From the NCBI GenBank assembly GCA_964416175.1, contig CAYQDF010000025.1:1-33873 (forward strand): a stretch of 33,873 nt of DNA, written 5' to 3'. This document shows positions 24,259 through 32,137 of the stretch, piece after piece. Position 1 is the stretch's first letter; each line of letters opens with the position of its first letter. Origin of the DNA: CAYQDF01 sp964416175. GTDB taxonomy: Bacteria > Chloroflexota > Anaerolineae > Anaerolineales > UBA4823. The notes under the pieces were generated by a model. The model was given only the letters and a program-made list of their open reading frames with translations. It was not told where the DNA came from and searched no databases. A program made the position numbers and the translations under genes.

Positions 24259-24906
24259 ATGAAAAAGTTCGTCGCCGTCGCCGGGAACATCGGGGTTGGA
24301 AAATCGACCCTGGTCGCCCTGCTCTGCCACCACCTCGGCTGGCAGCCTTTCTATGAGCCGGTCGCTGAAAACCCTTACCTGGCGGATTTTTATGCGGATA
24401 TGCGCGCCTGGGCTTTCCACTCACAGATCTTCTTCCTCACCCACCGCCTGCGGACTCACCGCCAGCTGCTGGACCACCCCACTTCAGTCATCCAGGACCG
24501 GACCGTCTATGAAGACGCTGAGATCTTTGCTCTCAACCTCTACCGGCAGGGACATATCCAGGAGCGGGATTACCGCGCCTACCGCGAACTCTACGAAGTG
24601 CTGACGGATTTCCTGCCCCCTCCCGACCTGGTCGTTTACCTGCGCGCCTCCGTTCCGACCCTGGTAAGCCGGATTGCCCGCCGCGGGCGCGACTATGAGC
24701 GGACCATTACCCCCGAATATCTGGCGCAGCTCAACGAGCTCTACGAAGCTTGGATTGCGGGATTCAGCGCCTGCCCGGTACTCACCGTCCCTGCCGACGA
24801 CCTGGACTATGTTGCGAACTCGGGCCACCTGGAGCTGATCGCAGCCAAGATTGAAGAGAAGCTGACCGGCAAAGAGGTCGTCGTCTTCGACCCCAACGAA
24901 ATGTAG
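24259..24906 (+). CDS. Deoxynucleoside kinase
   Basis: This 215-residue enzyme phosphorylates deoxynucleosides for salvage. The P-loop is GNIGVGKST (9-17), the substrate-contacting Glu lies in YEPVAENPYL, and the DRx motif is Asp80-Arg81 in VIQDRTVYEDAEIF. The lid is RIARRGRDYERTI. This combination is typical of bacterial deoxyguanosine/deoxyadenosine kinases, but the base preference is not certain. The start is 4 bases after the PEP-domain protein stop, suggesting one transcript. Confidence 0.92.
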   Translation: MKKFVAVAGNIGVGKSTLVALLCHHLGWQPFYEPVAENPYLADFYADMRAWAFHSQIFFLTHRLRTHRQLLDHPTSVIQDRTVYEDAEIFALNLYRQGHIQERDYRAYRELYEVLTDFLPPPDLVVYLRASVPTLVSRIARRGRDYERTITPEYLAQLNELYEAWIAGFSACPVLTVPADDLDYVANSGHLELIAAKIEEKLTGKEVVVFDPNEM

Positions 24907-24946
24907 GCAGCTCATTTTTTAACAAAATACATACACTCCGCCGATG

Positions 24947-24963
24947 GGATTCTTACAGAATCC
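24947..24963. promoter_or_regulatory. Inverted repeat upstream of hsp20 (possible operator)
   Basis: GGATTC (24947-24952) and GAATCC (24958-24963) form a perfect 6-bp inverted repeat with a 5-base spacer, 54 bases before the hsp20 ATG. It does not match the CIRCE element. It could be an operator for a heat-shock or other regulator, or chance. No clear -35/-10 pair was found in 24907-25016. Confidence 0.35.
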
Positions 24964-25016
24964 GGCTAGGATTGTGAACGTAATTAAGAAATCCTTTGCC
25001 AATTGGAGGTGTAACC

Positions 25017-25499
25017 ATGCTTACTCGATACGATCCTTTCCGCGAACTGTTATCCATCCGCAACACGATGGACCGGCTGTTCGAGAGCGCATTAAGCGGC
25101 ACTTCGATCTGGCAGCCTGTCTCCTGGGACCTGGCCCTGGATGTCGTCGAAACCGAGGACGAATATACGGTCAAGGCCTCCCTGCCCGGCATCAACCCCG
25201 ACGACCTGGAGATCACCTACACGAACAACACCCTGACCATCAAGGGCGAGGTGCGTGAGGAAAAGGAGTCAGAAGGAGCTCGATACCATCTGCGGGAACG
25301 CCGGTACGGTTCGTTCGCTCGCAGCATCACTCTACCCGCCGGAGTCGAGGCTGACAAGATCGAAGCCAGCTACGAAGCTGGCGTGCTCAAGCTGCGCCTG
25401 CCCAAGGCTGAGGAAGTCAAGCCGAAGCGGATCGCCATCAAAGCTGGCGACGGACGCAAGGTCATCGAAGCTGAAGTCTCAAAACCATCGAAGAATTAA
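25017..25499 (+). CDS. Hsp20/alpha-crystallin small heat shock protein
   Basis: This 160-residue chaperone holds unfolding proteins in an ATP-independent way. The N-terminal MLTRYDPFRELLSIRNTMDRL segment is followed by the alpha-crystallin domain (about 40-140), with VKASLPGINPDDLEITYTNN, RYHLRERRYGSFARSITLP and EAGVLKLRLPKAE. The ATG at 25017 has a GGAGG site directly ahead; a start at 24996 would be upstream of that site and is rejected. The copy-2 terminator element begins 4 bases after its stop codon, so the gene is probably monocistronic. Confidence 0.95.
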   Translation: MLTRYDPFRELLSIRNTMDRLFESALSGTSIWQPVSWDLALDVVETEDEYTVKASLPGINPDDLEITYTNNTLTIKGEVREEKESEGARYHLRERRYGSFARSITLPAGVEADKIEASYEAGVLKLRLPKAEEVKPKRIAIKAGDGRKVIEAEVSKPSKN

Positions 25500-25502
25500 A
25501 CC

Positions 25503-25577
25503 AGAGGTTATCTCAAGAATGGGTAGTTGGGGTGTTTGAGCGGGAGCCACCCGCCCAAACACCCCAATTTTTTATTT
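25503..25577 (+). terminator. Repeated terminator-like element, copy 2
   Basis: The hairpin arms GGGGTGTTTGAGCGGG (25529-25544) and CCCGCCCAAACACCCC (25550-25565) pair at 15 of 16 positions. AATTTTTTATTT follows, so this is a classical intrinsic terminator for hsp20. The 26 bases ahead of the hairpin (25503-25528, starting AGAGGTTATCT) repeat those of copy 1 at 8715-8740 with about three changes. Copy 2 also lies next to the convergent aminotransferase gene, but no U-tract follows the hairpin on the minus strand. Confidence 0.9.
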
Positions 25578-25597
25578 AAATGTAGAAAAGTCAGTGT

Positions 25598-26962
25598 TTA
25601 GCCTCCTGTGCTCTTCTCCCTGCGCACTTCCGCCAGGGTGTCCTCCAGGCGGTTCAACACAGCGTCGATCTGTTCGTATTCGATGCAGACTGGCGGTTCG
25701 ATCCGCACAGTCTTGGCGTTGGTCAGCGTGCCGGCGACCAGCACGCCGCGTTTGAACAGCCCCGCCGCCACCCGGTAGCCTGTTGCCGCGTCGTGGAAGT
25801 GTTGGCCGAGGAGCAGTCCGCGGCCGGTGATCTTCTCGTAGATGTCTGGATATACCCCCGCCATGCGCTCCAGCCCGGCTTTAAAATAATTCCCCTTTTC
25901 GGCGGCTTGGCGAGGCAGGTCTTCCGCCAGGGTGACCTCGATCGCAGCAATGGCGGCCGCGCACGCCAGCGGATTGCCGCCCGTTGTGCTGGTGTGGATG
26001 AAAGGGTTCGGCTCGACCATCACACGCCAGATCGCCTCCCGGGCGCCGAAAGCAGAGACAGGCATGACCCCACCGCCGAGCGATTTGCCCATCGTGAGGA
26101 TATCGGGTACGACCCCCCAGTGGTCCACCGCCCAAAGCTCCCCGGTACGCCCCAGCCCGGTCTGCACTTCGTCGGCGATCAGCAGGACGTCGTGATCCGT
26201 GCACAATTGCCGCAGGCGCGGCCAAAAGGCGTCTGGGGGGACGATGGCGCCGGCTTCTCCCTGGATCGGTTCCATGATCACCGCCGCGATGTCCAGGCCG
26301 ACCGTAGCGGCGATCTCCAGCTGCTGGGCGACAGCATCCGCGTCGCCAAAGGGTACCCAGGACACATAGGGATAAAGCGGGGCAGCCGGACGGCGGAAAT
26401 CCGATTTACCCATCAGACTCAGCGAACCCAGGCTCTTGCCGTGGAAGGCGCGCAACGCGGCAATGAACCCGCTACGCCCTGTGAACAGCTTGGCGAGCTT
26501 CATGGCGCCTTCCACCGCCTCGGTGCCGCCGGCGGCAAAGAAAAAGCACTCGATGTCACCGGGGGTGATCCGCGCCAGCAGGCGGGCCAGGACGCCGCGC
26601 AGTGGGTCGAGCAGCTCCTGGCTGGGCATCGGCGTGCGGGAGAGCTGGGCCTGCACGGTCTCGACGACCCTGGGATGCGACCACCCTAAATCAAGCAGGC
26701 CGTACCCGCCCAGGCAGTCGATCCACTGCCGCCCGAATACGTCCTCGACGATTGCGCCGTGGCCCGTCCACTCCGTGGCGGCGAACCCGTCTTGCTCTGT
26801 GACCGATTTTCGGTATTCCAGGAAGCCCTGGTTGTAGTGCGCCGCGAAGTTCTCCAGGGTCTCTTCTACGATCTCCTCGGCCTCGCGCGGGGTCAGACCT
26901 TTCTTGTGGATAATATCAATCCAGCGCCGGGCGTAGGAGAGGGCTTCAACGTGGTCACGCAT
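25598..26962 (-). CDS. Class III aminotransferase, probably putrescine aminotransferase
   Basis: This 454-residue pyridoxal-phosphate enzyme would transfer an amino group from a polyamine to 2-oxoglutarate or pyruvate. The cofactor lysine is Lys293 in MGKSLGGGVMP; Asp264 in IADEVQTGLGRTG contacts the cofactor nitrogen, and FFFAAGGTEAVEGAMKLAK (140-158) is the phosphate-binding region. The long N-terminal helix (LTPREAEEIVEETLENF) is like PatA/YgjG. Context strengthens the assignment, since potD and the rest of the transporter lie directly upstream with a 15-base gap. Other omega-amino substrates are possible. Confidence 0.85.
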   Translation of the reverse strand: MRDHVEALSYARRWIDIIHKKGLTPREAEEIVEETLENFAAHYNQGFLEYRKSVTEQDGFAATEWTGHGAIVEDVFGRQWIDCLGGYGLLDLGWSHPRVVETVQAQLSRTPMPSQELLDPLRGVLARLLARITPGDIECFFFAAGGTEAVEGAMKLAKLFTGRSGFIAALRAFHGKSLGSLSLMGKSDFRRPAAPLYPYVSWVPFGDADAVAQQLEIAATVGLDIAAVIMEPIQGEAGAIVPPDAFWPRLRQLCTDHDVLLIADEVQTGLGRTGELWAVDHWGVVPDILTMGKSLGGGVMPVSAFGAREAIWRVMVEPNPFIHTSTTGGNPLACAAAIAAIEVTLAEDLPRQAAEKGNYFKAGLERMAGVYPDIYEKITGRGLLLGQHFHDAATGYRVAAGLFKRGVLVAGTLTNAKTVRIEPPVCIEYEQIDAVLNRLEDTLAEVRREKSTGG

Positions 26963-26977
26963 GGAGGCGACCTGTGG

Positions 26978-28120
26978 TCAGCCGCCGCTGCCGGCCGCAG
27001 CCTTGAACTCGGTCCACATGCGGTCATAGATCTCCAGCGCATCGCCGACGTCTTCGATCCACTGCAGCCGGGCAGCGACCTCATCCGATGGGTAGATGCC
27101 CTCGTTGGCGAGGATCTCCGGATCCATGAACTCTTTCGCAGATTCGTTCGGCGTGCCGTACCCCACGAACTCAGTGTTCTGGGCGGCGATCTCCGGATCG
27201 GAGAGATAGTTAATGAATACCATGGCGGTGTAGGCGTTCGGAGCGCCGACCGGGACGGCCAGGTTGTCCTGCCAGATGGTGCAGCCCTCCTCGGGGATGA
27301 CATAGACGATCCCCTCCCGGCCACCGAATTCAGGATCTCCTGCCAGGATGGCGTCACCCGTCCAGATGTGGGAGATGACCGTCTCCCCGGAGACGATCAG
27401 GTCGTCGTTAGTCTGGCTGTCGTATGCCTTAACGCATCTGGACTGCGCGATGAGCAGGTTCTTGGCCTCCTCCAGGTGGGTGGGGTCAGTGTCATTGATG
27501 CTGTAGCCCAGGTACATCAGAGCTACCCCCAGGGTCTCGCGTTCGTCGTCCAGCATGCTGATCTGCCCGCAGACCTCCGGCTCCGGCTCAAAGACCATCG
27601 CCCAGCTGTCCTGGGGTTCGGAGATCACGGTGGTATCCACGGCAAGGCCGGACGTACCCCAGAAGTAAGGCACGGTGTACTTCTGCTCAGGGTCGAAATA
27701 CTGGTTGACATTCACCGGATTCATGTGCAGGATGTTTGTGATGACGTTGAAATCGAGCTCCTGGAGCATGCCTTCTTCGATCATGATCTGCACCATGTAA
27801 TCGGACGGCACGATCACGTCGTAGCCCGTGCCGCCGGCCTGCAGTGTAGCGAGCAGGGTCTCGTTCGAGTCGAAGTTCGTCTCGTTGATCCGCACGCCGC
27901 ACTCCTCCTCGAACTGTTCCTTGATAGCCGGATCAATGTATTCGACCCAGGTATACAGGTTGAGCTCGGCGGACAGCTGCGAAGCGTCCCCGCAGCGACC
28001 AGAGACTTCGCCGGTTTCCGCAGGCGCCTCAGTCTCAGCGGGCGCTTCCGGAGTCGCCTGACTGCAGGCAGAAAGCAGAAGGAATACGATTCCCAGGGCG
28101 TAAAAACCTTTTCTATTCAC
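26978..28120 (-). CDS. potD: Spermidine/putrescine ABC transporter substrate-binding lipoprotein
   Basis: This 380-residue protein captures polyamines outside the membrane and delivers them to the transporter. The signal peptide ends in lipobox LLSAC with Cys19, followed by a short Ala/Pro/Glu linker. The mature part has the PotD features NLYTWVEYIDPAIKEQFEEECG, GYDVIVPSDYMVQIM and VPYFWGTSGLAVD. GGAGGTG precedes the ATG at good distance. The gene stands between potC and the aminotransferase in a minus-strand operon. Which polyamine is preferred cannot be read reliably. Confidence 0.94.
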   Translation of the reverse strand: MNRKGFYALGIVFLLLSACSQATPEAPAETEAPAETGEVSGRCGDASQLSAELNLYTWVEYIDPAIKEQFEEECGVRINETNFDSNETLLATLQAGGTGYDVIVPSDYMVQIMIEEGMLQELDFNVITNILHMNPVNVNQYFDPEQKYTVPYFWGTSGLAVDTTVISEPQDSWAMVFEPEPEVCGQISMLDDERETLGVALMYLGYSINDTDPTHLEEAKNLLIAQSRCVKAYDSQTNDDLIVSGETVISHIWTGDAILAGDPEFGGREGIVYVIPEEGCTIWQDNLAVPVGAPNAYTAMVFINYLSDPEIAAQNTEFVGYGTPNESAKEFMDPEILANEGIYPSDEVAARLQWIEDVGDALEIYDRMWTEFKAAAGSGG

Positions 28121-28171
28121 TTTTCACCTCCAGGTTTTTGATTTTTTCGTGAGAACGAACCGACGACCTGT

Positions 28172-29308
28172 TTATCCCAGCAGGAGCTGCAACGACACAA
28201 CAGTTGCCACGATCACAACTAACAGGATCAAGCAGGCCAGGATTTTCCCGGACGGGTTTGTGGGGATGAATTCGGTGTACCAGTTCCGGGCCGGGGTGCG
28301 CGCCCAGAGGACCGCCCCCAGTAGCAGGGCAGCGCGGAGCAGGCTTGTCGCTGAATATGTCCCCGGCCCGATCTGGCCTGCCAGGCTATACAGAAGGAAG
28401 GCTACTGCGCCAGCCGCGACGCCAAGGGCCATGCTGCGCGTGTAGAGCGCCACGCCGCTCTGGGCGGTCTGCGATAATGCGACCAGGCCGATCGAGCCAA
28501 CAAGCAGCACAGTGGAGAGGGCATTGATCTCCGGGGTCACCCCGCGGCGCACCAGGCTGTAGATGTAGATCGGCATCGTCTGCGAGGTCACCCCCTTGGT
28601 GAAGACGGTGATCAGGTAATCATCGAGGGAGAGGGTGAAAGCGAGCAGCGCACCGCCGATGATGCCCGGCATGAGCAGCGGCAGGGTGATGCGGCTGAAC
28701 GTGCGCCACTCGTCTGCGCCCAGGTCCTGGGCGGCTTCCTCCAGCGTGCGGTCGAAATCCGCCAGCCGGGCGCGCACGATGACGTACACGAAGGGGATGT
28801 TGAAGGCGATGTGCGAGATGGTGATGGTGTGCAGGCCGGTGGACGGGCGGTAACCGGTCAGGGTCTGGATAAAGGGGAAGAGCGCCTGATTGAAAAACAG
28901 CAGCAGGGATATCCCCATCACGATCTCGGGGATAACGATCGGCAGGTAGAGGTTGGCGTCGAACGCGGTGCGCAGGCGGAACCGGTAGCGGTCCATCGCC
29001 AGGGCGGTCAAAGTGCCGATGGCTGTCGACAGGGCAGTGCTGACCAGGGCGACCATCAGGCTGTTGCGGGCGGCGTCGAGCAGCTCCGTGTTGTCCGCCA
29101 GGCGGAGATACCACTCGAAGGAGAAGCCGGTCAGGATAGCCACTGAGCGCGTGTTGTTAAAGGAAAAGACGATTAAGATGAAGACCGGCAGATAAAGGAA
29201 GGCGAAAGCCAGCGCAGCGTTGCTCCCCAGCAGGACGTTTCCCAGACGCACCGCAAGGCGCGGCTTCGGGGGAGCGTGTTCGAGGCGGGAAGCGAGGGGG
29301 ATGTTCAT
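28172..29308 (-). CDS. potC: Polyamine ABC transporter permease with C-terminal extension
   Basis: This 378-residue permease has six transmembrane segments typical of PotC in residues 30-282 and the EAA loop EEAAQDLGADEWRTFSRITLPLLMPG (190-214) that docks on the ATPase. A typical PotC has roughly 260-290 residues. Here an extra stretch of about 95 residues adds three hydrophobic segments (about 292-310, 323-336, 355-376) separated by a WARTPARNWYTEF loop. The ATG overlaps the potB stop as ATGA. A longer reading frame that runs back into potB in another phase is a shadow and was rejected. Confidence 0.93.
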   Translation of the reverse strand: MNIPLASRLEHAPPKPRLAVRLGNVLLGSNAALAFAFLYLPVFILIVFSFNNTRSVAILTGFSFEWYLRLADNTELLDAARNSLMVALVSTALSTAIGTLTALAMDRYRFRLRTAFDANLYLPIVIPEIVMGISLLLFFNQALFPFIQTLTGYRPSTGLHTITISHIAFNIPFVYVIVRARLADFDRTLEEAAQDLGADEWRTFSRITLPLLMPGIIGGALLAFTLSLDDYLITVFTKGVTSQTMPIYIYSLVRRGVTPEINALSTVLLVGSIGLVALSQTAQSGVALYTRSMALGVAAGAVAFLLYSLAGQIGPGTYSATSLLRAALLLGAVLWARTPARNWYTEFIPTNPSGKILACLILLVVIVATVVSLQLLLG

Positions 29309-30174
29309 AAAGCGCGCTGTGACTCGTTGCCTGACCGAAAATAAGCAATCACGCCGATCAGAACGAGCACCATCAAGATGAACGAGATCGCAGAACCAAA
29401 AGGCCAGTTGCGCGCCACGCCGAACTGCCGGTTGATCAGAGTGCCGATCATCTCGACTTTGCCGCCTCCCAGGAGGTCGGGCGTGATGTAAGCGCCCACC
29501 ACAGGGACGAACACGAGCACGAAGGCCGCGACGACGCCGGGCATCGTCATGGGCAGCATGACGCGCAGAAAAGCCCGGCGCGTGCTCGCGCCCAGGTCGG
29601 CAGCCGCCTCCATCAAGGTGAAATCGAATTTTTCTATCGAAGCGTACAGGGGCAGCACCGCGAAAGGCAGGTACCCATAGATCAGCCCAAGCACCACCGC
29701 GAACTCGTTGAACAGGAGGTTCAACGGCTGGTCGATCACACTGCCGCCGACCAGCAGGGTGTTGATCAGCCCGTCCGTGGCTAAAGCCGACTTGAGGGCG
29801 TAAGTGCGCACCAGGAAATTCGTCCAGAATGGGATGATCACCACCAGGAGCAGAGCGTTTCGCCAACGGCGGTCGCGCCGCGTGATGAAGTACGCCAGAG
29901 GATAGCCGATGAGGACGCAGCCAAGGGTCACGATAAGGGCAATGCGCACCGAGTGCCAGAAGATGCCCAGGTAGAGTGGGTCGAAGAAGCCCAGATAATT
30001 CCCGAGGGTGAAAGTGACCGGTATCCTGATCCCCCCGGCCCGCCCGCGCTCGACCAGGCTGATGAAGAGTACGATCAGGAGCGGCAGGTTGAAGAAGAGC
30101 AGCAACCACAGCATCCCGGGGGCGAGCAAGCCGGAGAGCTGGAGACCTTTCCTGCGGCGGAAAAAGTCTAGCAC
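29305..30174 (-). CDS. potB: Polyamine ABC transporter permease
   Basis: This 289-residue integral membrane protein forms the first half of the polyamine channel. It has six hydrophobic segments, starting LAPGMLWLLLFFNLPLLIVLF, and the EAA loop LMEAAADLGASTRRAFLRVMLPMTMPG. The start is GTG (30172-30174), three bases after the potA stop. The stop overlaps the potC start, which implies translational coupling. The C-terminus is short and charged (YFRSGNESQRAL). Confidence 0.94.
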   Translation of the reverse strand: MLDFFRRRKGLQLSGLLAPGMLWLLLFFNLPLLIVLFISLVERGRAGGIRIPVTFTLGNYLGFFDPLYLGIFWHSVRIALIVTLGCVLIGYPLAYFITRRDRRWRNALLLVVIIPFWTNFLVRTYALKSALATDGLINTLLVGGSVIDQPLNLLFNEFAVVLGLIYGYLPFAVLPLYASIEKFDFTLMEAAADLGASTRRAFLRVMLPMTMPGVVAAFVLVFVPVVGAYITPDLLGGGKVEMIGTLINRQFGVARNWPFGSAISFILMVLVLIGVIAYFRSGNESQRAL

Positions 30175-30177
30175 GGC

Positions 30178-31275
30178 CTAATCCACCAGCACCCGGGCGG
30201 CGTTCACCGGGAAGCTGACCTCCACCTGCTCCCCAACGCGTACCTGGACCTGCGCTTCGGGCGCATTATTTTGCTGGCGGACGCGCACCAGCCGGCCTCC
30301 CGGCAGGCAAACCCTGAAGCTGGTGTCCGTGCCGAGGTAGACGATCTCATCGACGCGGGCAGCAAACCGGTTGTCGCCCGGGGAGGCATCCTTCAGGCTC
30401 ATCTTTTCGGGGCGCACCGAGACCGAGACCCTCTGGTCGCGGTCGAGCTTCGATTGAGAGGTCGCATGTACAACCAGTCCGTCTCCCAGGTCGACCTCCA
30501 CGGAGCTGCCATTCTGGCTCAAAACGATTCCATCCAGCAGATTCGATTCACCGATGAAGTCCGCGACGTACCGGTTCGCCGGCTGCTCGTAGATCGCCGC
30601 CGGAGTGCCGACCTGCTGGACCATCCCGTTGTTCATCACGGCGATGCGGTCGCTCATCGTCAGGGCTTCTTCCTGATCGTGGGTGACGTAGATGAAAGTG
30701 ATGCCCACCTCGCGCTGCAAGGTCTTCAGTTCGAGCTGCATCTCTTTTCGCAGTTTGAGGTCGAGGGCGCCGAGCGGCTCATCGAGCAAGAGCACTTCGG
30801 GGCGGTTGATCAGGGCGCGGGCCACAGCGACTCGCTGTTGCTGCCCACCGGAGAGCTGGTTCGGTCGGCGGTCTTCCAGACCGGAGAGCCGCACCATCCG
30901 CAGGGCCTCCGCAACGCGCGCTTTGATCTCGGACCTGGGGATGCTCTTCATTTCCAGGCCAAAGCCGACGTTCTCACCCACGCTCATGTGGGGAAACAAG
31001 GCGTAATGCTGGAAAACAGTGTTGACTGGTCGGTTGAACGGGGGGATTGACCCCATCGATTCCCCGTGGATGAAGATCTCTCCGGAGGACGGCAGTTCAA
31101 ACCCGGCGATCATGCGCAGGGTGGTGGTCTTCCCACAGCCGGAGGGGCCAAGCAGGGAGAAGAACTCGCCATCGAGGATTTCGAGCGAGACGTCATTAAC
31201 CGCGATCACCTCCCCGCCGCCCGGGTTGGGGAAGCGTTTGGAGACGCGGCGCAGTTCAATCGCGTGTGAAGTCAT
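30178..31275 (-). CDS. potA: Polyamine ABC transporter ATP-binding protein
   Basis: This 365-residue ATPase powers polyamine import. Walker A is GPSGCGKTT (43-51), the Q-loop is TVFQHYALFPHMSV, the signature is LSGGQQQR (141-148), Walker B is LLLDEP (162-167) and the H-loop His is at 199. A C-terminal TOBE-type region follows (about 240-365). The start is placed at ATG 31273-31275, since the longer frame adds 20 residues with no family match. No strong ribosome site is present. The operon continues into potB after 3 bases. Confidence 0.95.
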   Translation of the reverse strand: MTSHAIELRRVSKRFPNPGGGEVIAVNDVSLEILDGEFFSLLGPSGCGKTTTLRMIAGFELPSSGEIFIHGESMGSIPPFNRPVNTVFQHYALFPHMSVGENVGFGLEMKSIPRSEIKARVAEALRMVRLSGLEDRRPNQLSGGQQQRVAVARALINRPEVLLLDEPLGALDLKLRKEMQLELKTLQREVGITFIYVTHDQEEALTMSDRIAVMNNGMVQQVGTPAAIYEQPANRYVADFIGESNLLDGIVLSQNGSSVEVDLGDGLVVHATSQSKLDRDQRVSVSVRPEKMSLKDASPGDNRFAARVDEIVYLGTDTSFRVCLPGGRLVRVRQQNNAPEAQVQVRVGEQVEVSFPVNAARVLVD

Positions 31276-31357
31276 GGAGGAGAGAAAATCTTGTCGAAAG
31301 GGAGAGACACATCCCGGGAATCCCGCTCCAGCCAATCTCGATAAATCGGATGCGATT

Positions 31358-31385
31358 AGTATACGACCAATTTCCGGAATGTCAA
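31358..31385 (-). promoter_or_regulatory. Promoter of the polyamine operon, with palindromes
   Basis: On the minus strand a perfect TTGACA (31380-31385) is followed after 16 bases by TATACT (31358-31363), about 83 bases before the potA ATG. This is the best promoter in the window. A TTCCGGAA palindrome (31372-31379) lies in its spacer. A perfect palindrome GGAAATTTCC (31412-31421) lies just upstream and shares the GGAAATT core. They could bind a repressor. Confidence 0.8.
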
Positions 31386-31471
31386 TAGAAAATCTGGAAT
31401 TATGCCGAAACGGAAATTTCCAGAGGAGCGCAATCAGCAGGGGCGGGACGAGTAACTAATCTGACCCCAGC

Positions 31472-32137
31472 TCACAGCACTACCAGCCCCTTGCGCACGC
31501 CCAACCGCACTGCCTCGGTGCGGTTCGTCGCCCCCAGCTTGGAATACACTCCCGAGATGTGAAACTTCACCGTGTGCTCGCTGATGCCGAGGGTCAGGGC
31601 GATCTGCTTGTTCGCCAGGCCCTGCGCCAGCAGCTGGAGCACCTCCGTCTCGCGTTCCGTGAGCGGCTCGATCAGCCGCTCCTCGTCTGGCCGAGACCTT
31701 TCGGGCGGGCTGAGCAGCGCTGGTTTGACCAGCTGCGGGACGCCGACCAGCAGCCCTTCTGACAGGGCGTGCAGCGCTGCGGCGAGCTCTTCGGAGGAAG
31801 CCTCGAGGGGCAGAACACCCCAAACGCCGGGGAAATCCCCCAGGACCCCGACCTGATCCAGATCTTCGACCAGCAGGAGGAGAGCAACCGCCGGTCGGTC
31901 GTCGAGCATCCCAACCAGGTCTTCGGAGCCGGCCGGGTCGGGAGCGGCGACCAGCACCCGCGCCTGGCCTGTCATGCCTTCCACCTCGCCCAGGTCAGTG
32001 AGATCCGCGACCACTTCTACCCCTTCGATCTCGCCAAGGAGCGTGCGCAGGCCGGCGCGCAGAACCGGCGAGGAGGCGACCACCGCCACGGCGACCGCCT
32101 CCCGCTCCTCTTTCCGCTCGCGTCGATCGGCCAGCAT
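31472..32137 (-). CDS. LuxR/NarL-type regulator with degenerate receiver
   Basis: This 221-residue DNA-binding protein has an N-terminal receiver-like domain (about 14-140) and a C-terminal helix-turn-helix (160-221) with LTERETEVLQLLAQGLANKQIALTLGISEHTVKFHISGVYSKLGATNR. The receiver lacks the key residues: the phosphoacceptor position reads VLVAAPDP with Ala, and the conserved Lys region reads GVLPLEAS. Phosphorylation is therefore unlikely, and another signal or protein contact may control it. The ATG at 32135-32137 overlaps the protease stop as TAATG. A longer frame that starts inside the protease gene is spurious. Confidence 0.86.
   Translation of the reverse strand: MLADRRERKEEREAVAVAVVASSPVLRAGLRTLLGEIEGVEVVADLTDLGEVEGMTGQARVLVAAPDPAGSEDLVGMLDDRPAVALLLLVEDLDQVGVLGDFPGVWGVLPLEASSEELAAALHALSEGLLVGVPQLVKPALLSPPERSRPDEERLIEPLTERETEVLQLLAQGLANKQIALTLGISEHTVKFHISGVYSKLGATNRTEAVRLGVRKGLVVL

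Noticed and set aside
26759..28141. A long plus-strand open frame (460 codons) antisense to the aminotransferase and potD
   Set aside because: It lies opposite two clear, conserved genes, has no ribosome site and shows no domain. High GC creates such antisense frames.
28172..30109. A 645-codon minus-strand frame reading through potB into potC
   Set aside because: The N-terminal part is potB in the wrong phase. PotC starts at the ATG at 29306-29308 overlapping the potB stop.
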